This document shows, piece by piece, positions 48,684-60,034 of a stretch of 64,000 bases of DNA. Each line of letters starts with the position of its first letter. Position 1 is the stretch's first letter. The DNA is taken from positions 4,464,001-4,528,000 of the forward strand of contig CP085826.1 of NCBI GenBank assembly GCA_020809705.1, in the 5' to 3' direction. A model generated the notes under the pieces. That model saw only the letters and a program-made list of their open reading frames with translations. It did no database searches and was not told where the DNA came from. This stretch comes from Calonectria ilicicola. Taxonomy: Eukaryota > Ascomycota > Sordariomycetes > Hypocreales > Nectriaceae. Both the position numbers and the translations under genes were made by a program.

Positions 48684-49406
48684 AGCCCGTGGCACTTTTT
48701 AATACTTATATTTATTATAGCTGTTGAGGATCTCAACTGGTCTAGCTTACCTTTTTCTTTTTCTTCTTTGTATGTACTTTGTCCTTTTGATACCGTCGTG
48801 GCGGTGGTCTTGGGCCTTGGATGATTCTAGCCACGGAGCGACGGCATTTCGGGTTGGCGTTGGAGGCTTTTTGCTGTCTTGACTGCATGGCTATTACTGT
48901 TCATTTACATATTGATGGTCATGCCATCGTTCTCAACTTGTGTATCAATCCTCTATGCTGAAAGAATTTGAATCGAGATTTGCTTGCATGCAGGGATGAA
49001 TAAATTCGCAGCCTTTCATTAATTTGGGGCTATTCAAGTTTGTGCAAAAATTGACCACAAAAGAAACACGGAACAGACAAACAAGTCAATAGCAATCAAT
49101 GAATGTCAGCTTTTTTTATTATGGTGACCCTCTGCGATAGCTTTACGTGTCGATCCGGACACCGGCGATATCGGAGATCCCGGTCTTTCCCGATAGGCGT
49201 TTTAATTTGTCCCGAGCGCCCAAAAACACAACATCACAGGGCCTCACAGCGGCAAAAGAACTCTCACGCAATGCAGAAATCCAGCAATGCGGAAAACTAG
49301 GGTCTTGATTGATTCGGCTAATGCACAGGTGTTGTTATGACACAGGGTGGTACAAAGGGAAACCGTGGAATCTGTGTGTATCGAGACTCTAGCGGCGGGA
49401 GGTAAT
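48684..49406. other. Convergent intergenic region
   Basis: These 723 bp lie between the stops of SRC1 and ATP4. Only 3' UTR-like, T-rich sequence is seen. Confidence 0.45.
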
Positions 49407-50332
49407 TTATTTGGCCTTGGAGGCGACGATCTCTGCAGACGTTTGGTTAGCAATTGGCGTCGCAAACCAGAATTTAAGGCTTGCGCAACGTACTCTCAAC
49501 ATCAGCCACGCTCTGCTGGAGGATCTGCTGGAGAACCTTGGGGTTCTCGAGCTCCTTCTGGACCTTGGCAATGATGGATGCCGCAAGCTCCTTCTGCTGG
49601 CGCTGCTTGACCTGGCCCTCGTATCGGACCCAGGAGTCAAGGACAGCCTTGGCCTCGGCGGCGATGGCAGTCTGCTGCTCGAGCTCGAAAGCCTTGGCCT
49701 CAAGCTGGGCGGTTTCCTGCGGAAAAAGATATCCGTCAACAATTATCCCACACACATCCAATTGCATGCCCAATTTACCTTGGAGACCTCGAACAGATTC
49801 TTGGTGACCTCGACAACGCTGCCCATCTGCTTGACGTCCTCAATGCGGCCCTTCACGGCCTCGGTGTGGTCGGCACGGGCGCTGTTGAGGATGTTCTTGA
49901 TCTTCTCGTTCTGAGCCTCGGCCCACTCCTTGTAGGCAGGGCCACCGTACTTGATCAAACCACCCCAGACGGAGAGAAGGCAGACGGCGATGATGGTCTC
50001 CTCGTTCATGACGTAGTACTCGTTGCTGAGGCCGTAGATGCTGACACCAGCAAGACTGCTAAGGATGGCGCTCTTGCTGAAAAGGTTGTTACCGGGGATA
50101 GCATCGATCAGGCTCTGGGCCTTCTTCTTGGGATCCTCGGCGGGCACATTGCTCGAGTGTCGAACGGCGGCAGCGGAGATGGCAGGGGCGGCTCGGCGGG
50201 CGAGAGCAGGTCGGAGGAGGGGAGCGCCTGCGAGGAGAGTTAGAGGGTCGGCGTCGCGCCAATTGGCAAAATAACAGGTATCCAATGGGCGTGCGACATA
50301 CCGACGGCGCTTCGGACCAAGCGGGACGCCAT
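49407..50332 (-). CDS. ATP4: ATP synthase subunit 4 (subunit b), mitochondrial
   Basis: Four exons in transcription order, 50332-50302, 50227-49779, 49716-49494 and 49432-49407, encode 242 aa. The presequence (MASRLVRSAVGAPLLRPALA) is split by the first intron. After it come a membrane hairpin (SAILSSLAGVSIYGLSNEYY and IIAVCLLSVWGGLI) and a long charged helix (YKEWAEAQNEKIKNILNS onward), the peripheral-stalk arm of F1Fo ATP synthase. The last exon is 26 nt and completes the C-terminus IVASKAK; the unspliced reading would run into a different tail. It is oriented away from NOC4 with 418 bp between start codons, and a CCAAT-type motif lies in that gap. Confidence 0.95.
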
Positions 50333-50750
50333 TGTGAGATGGTTTGTGATGGGGTATCGTGGGCTTGTCGTTGCTCGGAAGCTGGGTAAACAGATTGAGG
50401 TGTTAAATCTTTAGCTCGGCTCAATCCAAAATTGAAGTCACGTGGCGCTGCTACTGCAGTAGTTGAGAGGTGCGCTTGCATCGGAGGTGAGGAAAGCTGG
50501 TCCGCCGGCATTTTACCGTCCAGCCGTCCCTTTTGGTTCCTTGCCCCTTGATCGTCCGCTAGCCTGTGATTGGTCCAAAATTTCAACCGTCAATCCATAC
50601 AAAGAATTTCACGGTTTTTTTCAACACTGCTTGAGCCGACTTACACTTGACGCCTGGATAATCGAACTGCATGGTTGTTGGATTGCAGCTGCTTAACATC
50701 AATCCATCTCAGTCTTTTCGATTTCCAAAGTCAGCTATCAAACTCTCATC
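50333..50750. promoter_or_regulatory. Bidirectional promoter of ATP4 and NOC4
   Basis: The 418-bp spacer contains TGATTGG (CCAATCA on the ATP4 strand) at 50567-50573, 235 bp upstream of ATP4 and 178 bp upstream of NOC4. Either gene could use it; CCAAT control would be expected for ATP4. Confidence 0.45.
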
Positions 50751-52517
50751 ATGCCAGCCCCTGCTTCTGGCGACCGCTCCAAGCGGAAGCGGCCCTCAAC
50801 CGGCGAGAAGCCCACCAAGCGCCGCAGGTCATCCACCAGCAGTGATGAGGCCGAAGACCCCAATGCCAAGATCCTGCTAATGGAGCAGGGCATCCTGGAA
50901 TCCAAAAAGAACTACAACGACATCGCTGTGTTGCTTGGCACCGTTGATGAGTATAGCAGTGGCAAACCAGACGGCATGTTGGCGGCCGTCGCCCTTTGCC
51001 GAATTTTCGTGCGATTGCTTGCACAGGGCGCGCTCTTCCCAAAGAAGGCTCTTTCTGAAAAGGATGAGGTCGTTGTGCGTTGGTTGAGAGACCAGTTTGG
51101 AGAGTTCAAAAACAAGCTCATCACAATTCTCAAAGATGAGGACTTGGGCACAACCGCTCTGACACTATGCATGAGAGTTCTCAAGGCTGAGGGAGAAGCT
51201 TTCAGCGAGAAGGAAGACTACACGTTCCCAAGGGCCTTTTTCCGGGACCTTGTATATGGTGTGTTCAAATCCAGGAACGAGGAAGTTGTATCCGCCTTTG
51301 TCGAAGAGTATGCAGAGCAGTTCGATGATATCCGATATTACACTTTCAACACTATCAAGTAAGTTTTTTTATTCGATCTACTTTTTTTATTCTGGTCGCT
51401 AACTATTTCCTAGATATATTGTCGAATCTCTTTCAGGAAACAAGACCCCTCGTGGCTTATTTGAACAAATTTTCACACTAATGTCTGCGCTTGATGGTGT
51501 GCCCGAAAGCGCTGATGAACTCGAGGACTTTTATGTTCCAAAGCCCAAGAAGAAGTCTCATTCGCTTCGCAATGTCAACCAGCACAAGAGGCAGGGTCAG
51601 GAAGCCTGGCTTGCCCTGATGACTCTTGTTGACGGAAAAGAGCATCGAAAGCAGATTCTCGATGTCATCTCGACTGTGATTGCGCCATGGTTTACCAAGC
51701 CTGAACTTCTTGCTGACTTCCTGTCCAACTCTTACGATGCTGGTGGTTCAATGTCTCTGCTAGCCTTGTCGGGTGTCTTCTATCTCATCCAGGAGCGCAA
51801 TCTCGACTATCCCTCTTTCTATCCCAAGCTCTACTCGCTGCTTGACCGCGATATTCTTCACTCGAAGTATCGATCCCGATTTTTCCGTCTTCTCGACACC
51901 TTCTTGGCCTCCACTCATCTTCCCGCCGCCATGGTGGCAAGCTTCATCAAGCGACTTTCTCGGCTAGCTTTGAATGCGCCCCCCAGCGCCATTGTCTTTG
52001 TCACGCCATGGATCTACAATCTCTTGAAGCGTCACCCAACCTGCACTTTTATGGTTCACCGAGAGACCCGCGATGCCGAGTTGAAGAAGCACATCAGCGA
52101 GCACGGAGCTGAGGATCCCTTCTTGCCCGATGAGACGGACCCCATGCACACGGAAGCCATTGAGAGCTGTCTGTGGGAGCTTGAACACCTCCAGACTCAT
52201 TATCATCCCAATGTCGCAACTATTTCCAAGATTATTTCGGACCAATTCACCAAGCAATCATACAATATTGAAGATTTCCTCGATCATTCGTATTCCACTG
52301 TAAGTACCAGGAAGCAAAATCGGGGTACAATCACACTAACATTATATAGCTACTCGATGCTGAGATCTCCAAGAATGTGAGAAAAGCACCAGTTGTTGAG
52401 TTCCATATTCCGAAGAAGGTGTTTATGCCGAACGAGGCTCCTGAGGAGGAACAAAACAGCCTCATGGTCAAGCTGTGGGATTTTGGAGGAGCCGCTCAGG
52501 AAACCCAAGTCGCGTAA
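50751..52517 (+). CDS. NOC4: Nucleolar complex protein 4 (CBF/Mak21 family)
   Basis: Three exons, 50751-51358, 51414-52299 and 52350-52517, encode 553 aa. A basic N-terminus (RSKRKRPSTGEKPTKRRR) works as a nuclear/nucleolar signal. Helical repeats follow, then the CBF/Mak21-type region in the second half (GGSMSLLALSGVFYLIQE; NLDYPSFYPKLYSLLD; RFFRLLDTFLASTHLPAAMVASFIKRLSRLAL). That last stretch is the Noc4/Noc3 hallmark. With Nop14, Noc4 serves maturation and export of the 40S pre-ribosome. The joins IKYIVES and HSYSTLLDAE restore the domain; introns are 55 and 50 bp. Confidence 0.93.
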
Positions 52518-52905
52518 AGGCAAGATGACATCATTAAAAAGGATGGTTGCAACAGATGTGCAATTATATACCCAAGAGGCTAGAGAATGTTTTAAAGGGT
52601 TATGGGTTTACTAGGGACAAAATTTTGGACAATGGATATCAAAAGCAGACCGAAAGATGAAAATACATAATAGCGTTTCTCGCTCTACGATACAATGGTT
52701 GGGAGAATATACCCCCTCTGCTTTTTCCCGGTATCCCCCGACTACATGGTAATAAATGAATATTATATCAACTGAACTGTGCAAGTAAAGTAATTTAGAT
52801 GTACTATTTCGAAGCTTTTTTTATCGACTGCCTAATTGATGTTTAGAGCAAGTTTCGAGAAACACTACAGTTATTCAAAAAGATGATATGTTGTCGACAA
52901 ACATA

Positions 52906-53145
52906 CAATACAACCCTTGGAAGATTGTGCCTCAGTGACATTTTCCAATAAAGTAGAACAGAACTTAACTGCTTAAAATATGAAATTAAAAAAAAAATTT
53001 AAAAATAAATAATAGATAATAAATAAAATTAAATTGTATATTTAATTTATTTATTTTATTTTTATTTATATTTTCTTTTCTTATTAAGCAGTAAGGAAAT
53101 AGCAGGAAAAAGTAGAGAGGGGACAATCTTTCAAGGGTTATATTG
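52906..53145. mobile_element. MITE-like foldback element, copy 1
   Basis: About 240 bp, flanked by TA on both sides (52904-52905 and 53146-53147). The left end CAATACAACCCTTGGAAG (continuing ATTGTGCC) and the reverse complement of the right end CAATATAACCCTTGAAAG (continuing ATTGTCCC) differ at only a few of 26 positions. Further in, CTTAACTGCTTAA at 52964-52976 pairs with TTAAGCAGTAAG at 53084-53095, and the AT core around 53035 is a nearly perfect inverted repeat. There is no open frame, so the element is non-autonomous. The TA duplication suggests mobilisation by a Tc1/mariner transposase. Confidence 0.75.
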
Positions 53146-53404
53146 TACACATCATACAGCGCCAGAGCTATCGCTAGTTTTGAGCGTGGCGATAACAAGC
53201 GCCGCTTTTCTGACTATCGTAAGCGAACATTTGGAACCGATAGTGTGTGATAACGCTAAAGAAATTAGTTCCATATTCAGCTAGGACATCAAGGGTTGAA
53301 CAAGCCCCAATTTATCGAAGCACAGGGTTGGCCATAGACTTGGTTGGTCATGTACCAAAAAAAGAGAGAGAGCGAAGAGATTCTTTCCATTCCTTTATGG
53401 AGGC

Positions 53405-53409
53405 AAAAA
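53405..53409 (-). terminator. RNA polymerase III terminator of tRNA-Ser
   Basis: Five T on the minus strand lie eight bases past the mature tRNA 3' end. This is the usual Pol III stop signal. Confidence 0.7.
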
Positions 53410-53417
53410 GACAAAGC

Positions 53418-53499
53418 CGACGTGGGCCTGATTCGAACAGACGCCTCCGAAGAGATATGATTTCTAGTCATACGCATTAGACCACTCTGCCACCACGCC
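53418..53499 (-). tRNA. tRNA-Ser (anticodon AGA), no intron
   Basis: 82 nt. The acceptor stem GGCGTGG pairs with CCACGTC (one G-U), followed by discriminator G, as expected for eukaryotic serine tRNA. The D arm is GGCAGAGTGGTCTAATGC. The anticodon stem TATGA/TCATA encloses the 7-base loop CTAGAAA, with anticodon AGA. A long variable arm (TCTCTTCGGAGG) is class II. The T arm is GTCTG-TTCGAAT-CAGGC. No CCA is encoded. Confidence 0.95.
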
Positions 53500-54430
53500 T
53501 TATTGGCTGGATTGCCTGATGGGGATGTGCACTCCTAATGAGTCATAAACATACTACCAGGGCTATATTCTGAAAAAAAAAATAGCTTTCATGGACCTTG
53601 TGTACCTTGTAGCCTTGTGGAGCTGTTGCTAACCATAGAGGTGCCGAGGTACAAATAGGATGATGCCTCGACATGGTGCGAGGATATGCACGTAGTCTAC
53701 TTCGTCACAACAGAAGAGTGTCGTGTGCCCACTGTCCCAATCGGGAGGATCCCCAGTTCCACGTGGGAGAAATAAATACTCCGTCCTTGGCACCAGCGAA
53801 ACTGCATCGTTTGACGTGTGACAAAATTATTGGAAGGGACGAAGACTTCGAAACCAGGGCTTGCGTTCCTTTGCAAATGGCCGGGGCCCTTGCCTGTCGA
53901 CGTTGCCACCACCAACTTGAGGCCCACGCCTGTTGTGAGACACGGCAGAGCAAGGCACATTAGCCCAGCGGGATTTTCAAAGGGGAGGAACTCTGCTCCC
54001 CCAGGACGGCTGAGGACCGCCCTCCGGCCCTCTGATTGTCCACTTGTGTTGCTCATCCGAGGGCAGACACTTCCGGAACTGCAGATTAGGTGCAGTAGAT
54101 CGACGATCGCACATGTCGTCGGCGGTCCAAGACTCAAGCCGACCCTCGCTCCGACCCCGCTGCGGGGGCTATACCGCCCTGTAAGCCACTGGAGTTTTAG
54201 TGCTAGTCTCCCTGCATCGTCTGCCTGCATAGTGGGCCTAGATGGCTGGCACCCAGGGCGCCAACCAGCTGGCAGTAGACCTGACATCATCACCTGCTCA
54301 CGGCCCCCGACCTGTTATCTCACTAGCAATTGACTGCCGTCTCCCCCTAGACGATAGCTTGGTCAACCTATCATCACCACCTGACCCAGTTACAGACGAA
54401 TCCACATCGGCGTCAGGGCTGCCGCTCAAC
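53500..54430. other. Upstream region of the CorA-type transporter gene
   Basis: About 0.93 kb containing the tRNA 5' flank and the leader of the transporter gene. An in-frame upstream ATG at 54242 would add 63 residues to the transporter; see that entry. Confidence 0.4.
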
Positions 54431-57041
54431 ATGTCCAGCAACCGGTTCAATCCGTTGGCCAACACACCCAGGCTCTCGTCGCCTGCTGGTGCTCCAGCTT
54501 CTGCATCCCCTTCCAACGCGCCAACTGACCAAACAAAGCATAAGAAGCGCAAGGGTCATCGCGGCGGCAAGAAGAAGCGCGCACGCAGAAAGAGCTTCGC
54601 CATTCTTGATGACGACGGGCATGACGGCGAACAGCAGCAGTCAAGGGAGGCATTCTACAAAATGCCCACTTCCAATACTAGTGGCACCAGCATCGACAGC
54701 GAGGTGCTGCTAGACCACAGGTGAGCTTCTAATCTTGCCATTGACGTGCCTCCATCCAGCTAACGAGCCTCCAGAGATCATCAACCCATGCGCATAAGAC
54801 GCTCCTCAACAGCCCAGGGCCAGGGCTCGCCCTACGGACCCAGCTACACAACTCCAGCTGCTGGCCGATTACGATCGATGCAAGAAATTCCTAACACAGA
54901 CGAGTTAGATGACGGCCCCAGATGGGATGAGTCGGCACCTCTACTCGCAGACATAAGGACACGAGGATCACACTCGGGTCTATCCAACTACGGCGCAAGC
55001 GACGCCAGATCGAGCCGACCCCGAAGTCGAAGGGCATCCGTCAAATCTTCCACAACCAGGCTAGGTACTGCGAACAGTGGTGGTGGGCGAGATCGATATG
55101 ATATTAACCATCCTCCTTCCATGCCCGGGTCTCCCACTTTTGGCCCCAGTGACCGTATCGAACTGGGCCTAGGCGATGTTATGATCCGCGACGAACTTAG
55201 CATGCGTGGCGACTCACCAAGGCGTTCGGTCGCAGACGTTTCCGATCTGGGAGGTGCGCTAAGAGATAACCGACCCGATCTCAGCAGAAGGGCTGCAAAT
55301 CAGGCGGAACATGATGTGTGCTTCCCCGGTCCAGGCATGTCTGAGATGGGCGACGATGAAACGCAGTTCAGGAGTCAGGAGCCCCGTCGATGGAGAACGC
55401 GACGACGTCGAGGCCAGTGGCCCGACTTGGCAACTCTCGAAGAATGGAGCCATATGGAAAAAGAAGGCAGAAGTGAGGAGCGTCGCGTTAAGAGAATCAC
55501 AGAGCCACAGCTCATTAATGGCCGCCTGCGCCCTGTTCGAAAGGGCTGGTTTCAGACTGATGAGGAGTCGCCATACAGGTTCACATATTTTAACGAGGAG
55601 TTCCAGAGCACAATTCACAGCCAGACCATTTCGGAACTCGTCCAATCTGGAAATGGGTTCCGGGAGCTCTTCATACCTGATCCTCGCATTCTGTCATCTG
55701 ATGAGGAGAGTGACGATGAGGATCCTATCCATACGCATCATCCTAGACCAAGCGTGGAGGATGGTTCCAAGGGTTCTACCCGCAACCCTTCCGTTTCGGT
55801 GGCTCACGAGAATGTGGAGTTTCGCACAGAGGGGATATTCTCGCCTCCCCGCGATTCTCTTTCACATGTCAACTCACGAAGCGATTCGGGCCGTGTCACC
55901 CCCTCTGGCCAGAAATCTGCAGACGAGAGTGTGAAGCCTGCTCAGTCATCTAGTATCGAGCCTAAAGAGAAGGTTATTCGATATGGCGAGCGGCCCGTCT
56001 GGTGGCTGGATGTTCTGTGCCCTACGGAACCCGAGATGAAGGTCATTGCGAAGGCCTTTGGCATCCATCCTCTCACTGCTGAAGATATCATGGTGCAGGA
56101 AGCTCGCGAGAAGGTCGAGCTGTTCCGACATTATTACTTCGTCAACTACAGATCTTTTGACCAGGACAGCAGCAGCGATAACTTCCTGGAGCCTGTCGAC
56201 ATGTACGTCGTCGTATTCCGAGAAGGCGTCCTCAGTTTCCATTTCTCTGTGACGCCACATCCTGCCAATGTTCGTCGCCGAATCCGCCAGCTGAAAGACT
56301 ACCTTATTTTATCCTCTGATTGGATTTCCTACGCCATCATCGATGATATCACGGATGTTTTCCAGCCCTTGATTCAGAGCATCGAAGATGAGGTGGACGA
56401 GATTGATGACGCCATCCTCAGAATGCACACGCCTTCTGAAAAGGAAGGCTCGCCCAAGGGTGACGATGCTGCTTCGATTTCGGATCCCGGCAGCGACATG
56501 CTCCGGCGTGTGGGCGACTGCAGAAAACGAGTCATGTCTCTGTATCGATTACTGGGCAATAAGGCCGACGTCATCAAAGGGTTTGCAAAGCGTTGCAATG
56601 AGCGATGGGAGGTTGCCCCGCGTTCGGAGATTGGATTATACCTTGGTGACATTCAAGACCACATTGTCACCATGACGTCCAATCTCAGCCATTATGAAAA
56701 GTGCGTACCATTCCATGTGCTGACGTGTTTTTTCATAAAAAAATATTTTTACTAACAGTCGCAGGCTACTAGCACGATCCCACGGTAACTACCTCGCACA
56801 AATCAATATCCGCATGAATGAACGCCAAGAACAAACGGCCGACGTCCTCGGCAAGCTCACTGTGCTGGGAACTATCGTCCTACCAATGAATATCATAACA
56901 GGTCTATGGGGTATGAACGTGTGGGTGCCAGGTCAGGAATACGAGGGTGACTTGACATGGTTTATTTGGATCGCAGCAGGCCTAATCTTCTTCGGCTTAG
57001 CGTGTTATCTAATTGCAAAGCGAGTGTACAATATTGTCTAG
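54431..57041 (+). CDS. CorA-type Mg2+ transporter (Alr1/Mnr2-like)
   Basis: Three exons, 54431-54720, 54775-56700 and 56765-57041, encode 830 aa from the ATG at 54431 (MSSNRFNPLA), which has A at -3. The frame is open to an ATG at 54242 with T at -3, which would give 893 aa. A long disordered N-terminus with a basic patch (KHKKRKGHRGGKKKRARRKS) precedes the CorA domain from about residue 470 (RPVWWLDVLCPTEPEM onward). The end of exon 2 and exon 3 form the stalk helix, then transmembrane segment 1 (LGTIVLPMNIITGLWGMN) with the diagnostic GMN triplet, and segment 2 (FIWIAAGLIFFGLACYLI). The long N-terminus and acidic linker are typical of fungal Alr1 (plasma membrane) and Mnr2 (vacuole). Confidence 0.93.
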
Positions 57042-58953
57042 CGTACAACAAGCTGACATTCGTGGGGAGGTAGCGAAATAGCCAGATGAATTTTTGGGTA
57101 CAAGCATCTTGGACTGGCGTTTTCAGGCGTTTTTAGTAGACTGAGTCTGGATGGGTCCTCCCGGGAGGCTCGTCATGACATCTCAATTTTGTTCTTGTTT
57201 TTTTACCTGGACGCGTGGTTGGGCGGGCTGTCCGGGCATGGTGTGGGAAACAGCGTACATCAGCTTGACTGGACGCCAAGCACTGGTAGACAAAACTCCA
57301 GCATAGTTAGTCATTGACTGTCTTTTTGATAAACGTTATTGTGTGGTTCGATGGGCACTTGGTATCAATATATTACTTTTGGGGCTTTTTGGGGCTTTGT
57401 CAAGCATTTCTCTATGACTGCACAGCAATACGTAATCGCTACTACTCTCATCCTCGGGCCACAGACGGACAACAAGGTGCGGGGAAGTCAGGAAAAAATG
57501 CGACGGTAAACCAAGCTTGTGAAAATAAGTTTTCGATGAGGCCATCCATTCCTACTTCAAAATGCAAACGCGAGCTCAACTTGGCTAACACCAGAGAGCA
57601 GCAGCCTTTGGTACAGTCATATAGTGTTTCACAATTATTGAAACTATTAGTAATAGTTTTCTGTGCCTCGCAATAAACTTCCCGTGCAGCCGTGTAAGGT
57701 ACAGCTTTGAAATGTCCCGAAAAGCTTGACGGAAAACGGCCAATCCAAATGCGTACGAAAAGGGGCGTCGAGATGACAAGGAGGAGTCTTTGTTATCCTC
57801 CTTCTTCTTCTTCTTGATACATTCAGCGATTACAATTAAGGAATATGTCAGATAAATATCACAGTATTGAAGGTAATGTTAATGTCAGCAATATACGTAG
57901 CTATTCACGAAGTAATCTCAAGTGCTGTCAAGTGATGCAGTTTGGTCAGGAAACCCAACCCAGTTGACGCGGGTTGGAGAATAGAAATACGCCACCAAAG
58001 CAAAAGGGCTAGAGAATGTAAAAGGATGAATATTTTACGTAAATAGAATGTACAAGATTCAGCACTATATGTCATGTGTTTATTTTGAAGCATCACTTAG
58101 CCATATTAAAGTTCTGTTTCACGAAGGCGTCTCATAGTTCTATCTAGAAGAAGTTAATTTTAAGGTACAATTCATTAAATCAAGGTACCGTAGATTAACG
58201 AAGCCACAAACGCATATGCGCGTGGGACTTGAATACAATAAATTTTATTGTAGTTTTATGGAGAAGTTGAACTTACACAATACACCCCTTGAAAGATTGT
58301 GCCCTTGTGACTTCCTCACCTTAAGACTCAACTACTTGGGGATATCAGTCCAAGAATAAAATAAAGAAAATAAATAAATAAATAATTATTTATAATTTAG
58401 CTAAAAGATGGTAGAAAAAGGTAGACAGGGTACAAACTTTCAGGGATTGTACTTCATGTATTCAGTTGGTCAAAGACTACCCTAGAGTTGAATGGCTTCC
58501 ACTCCCATTTTGCTGACATCCGGTTTTGTCTCAACGGCACAAACATTTCCACATAGCAAGATGATTCATCCATGTCAAATTATCATCAAAGTAATCTGGA
58601 GCTATGGGTATCTAATTCCGAGATCCGTTTAATCTTCACTCCCCTTGACCCAAACGATACCCGTGCAGCTGCACACACCGCGAATCCAACCTCTTCCCAC
58701 AGCGGCATCTTGAGTATTTTATTTCTCGAAACGAGAGCTTTATCCTGCCGTAGAGTACACAATGATACAGCCGTTTTATCCCACGATACGAAACTGATCG
58801 GGACCTGATCTCACATCAAAACCAACTCGCGCCGCAACGCCCAAAGAAAAACATTTAAGAATCTGACCAGGAAAGCGAAGCGCAGTAGAGAAGCGGATAG
58901 ACTCCGACCTCCATGGCACTGCATCATATAAAAATGTCCCACTATAAACGGAA
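57042..58953. other. Convergent intergenic region with a MITE-like element
   Basis: This 1.9-kb AT-rich interval between the transporter stop and the CstF-64 stop holds the element at 58278-58449. A 7-bp stem hairpin (CCAACCC..GGGTTGG, 57955-57977) is also present. No coding region is supported. Confidence 0.45.
58278..58449. mobile_element. MITE-like foldback element, copy 2
   Basis: About 172 bp. The left end CAATACACCCCTTGAAAG (then ATTGTGCCC) matches copy 1; the right end, reverse-complemented, reads CAATCCCTGAAAGTTTGT. The right flank is TA (58450-58451); the left flank is CA, so the duplication may have mutated. The interior carries AATAAATAAAT runs and a GGTAGAAAAAGGTAGA block similar to copy 1. 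It is in the same orientation as copy 1 and shorter. Confidence 0.68.
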
Positions 58954-60034
58954 TCATCGTCGTTGACCAGAAAACTGAGCGCGGAGAGCCAAAATCTGCT
59001 GCTTCTCCGCCTCGGGCAGCATATCGATCTGCGCTTGAGGAAGCTCCATGACAGCCCTCATCAGGGCTTCTGCATCTTGTCCACCGAGTGCAGGCGCAGG
59101 AGCTGCCGCAGGAGCACCATATGCTTGCGGCGGGGGTGGCGCCTGGTAAGGCATGGTTGCGACTGGGGGGGTATTGCTGGCTCCTGGGTATCCGGGCATA
59201 GGGTTGGAAGGGTAGCCGACAGGAGGGGCTTGGACAGGCGGGGGAGCGCCTGGCTCAACAACAGACTGGATCGCTTCGGGGGAGACGAGGCCCATGAGGA
59301 GGAGTGCCTGGAAGACGGCATAGGCGAGTTGGGGGGCCTGCTGGAGAAGCTCAGTGGCGCGCTGGGGCTCTGAACTCGCGAGGGCTTTCATCTGAACAAG
59401 AATATCAAGAAGTTGAGGGGGAGGGAGTGTTTCGAGGGTGCGTGAGATGGCATCAGTGCAGCTGACGCCAGGTGGGAGCTCTTTCCCAGCTGGCAGAGGA
59501 GGGAGAGAGCCTGACTGCGAGTTGTAGTTGGCGGCAGCACCGTTCGAGCCATGGGCATTATGAGTGGCCGAACCCTAGGAATATGGTAAGCGAACATCCA
59601 AAGCAGAAAAGAGAACTTATATGCACCTGGTTATCGTCGTCTGTGCTCTTCTGGTCGTTGGAAAAGTCGACTCTCAATTTGCGGCCCATGATCTCATAGT
59701 CGTTCAAGTTGCGCACTGCCGAAGAGGCAGAGTCTACCAAAAACATGTTAGATTTACCGGGAACCATGAGGCGATGTGTGATATTATGTACCAGTGTCAG
59801 GATAGTCGGCGAAGCCAAAGCCCTTAGGACGGCCAGTCTCCGAATCATAGACAAGGCGGAAACGTTCGACCTTGCCAGCGCTGCTGAAGATGTCGGTGAT
59901 TTGCTCCTCGGAGAGACCTGAGAGATGCGCGTCAGTTAAATGGTTCTGTTGGGAGAGCAAATGTGTGGAGGGGAGCGCAAACCGTATGGGATGTTACCCA
60001 CGAAGACGACGCGGGAAGGCGGCCTTGTAGACAT
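58954..60034 (-). CDS. RNA15: Cleavage stimulation factor subunit 2 (CstF-64 / Rna15)
   Basis: Four exons in transcription order, 60034-59983, 59917-59792, 59733-59627 and 59574-58954, encode 301 aa. An N-terminal RRM (residues about 8-86) has RNP2 VVFVGNIPYG, split by intron 1, and RNP1 GRPKGFGFADY. A hinge follows (LPPGVSCTDAISRTLETLPP through LLQQAPQLAYAVFQALLLMGL), the site that binds CstF-77/Rna14. A Pro/Ala/Gly linker precedes the C-terminal three-helix domain (DAEALMRAVMELPQAQIDMLPEAEKQQI) that contacts Pcf11. The protein binds U/GU-rich RNA near the poly(A) site in the nucleus. It is divergent from ERV46, with 877 bp between start codons. Confidence 0.95.

Larger units (their letters stand above)
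52518..53417. other. Intergenic region with a MITE-like element
   Basis: The NOC4 3' UTR is followed by the foldback element at 52906-53145 and the 3' flank of the tRNA gene. No coding signal is seen. Confidence 0.5.

Noticed and set aside
57955..57977. A 7-bp stem hairpin (CCAACCC..GGGTTGG)
   Set aside because: It is short and isolated, with no T run or other sign of an RNA gene or terminator.
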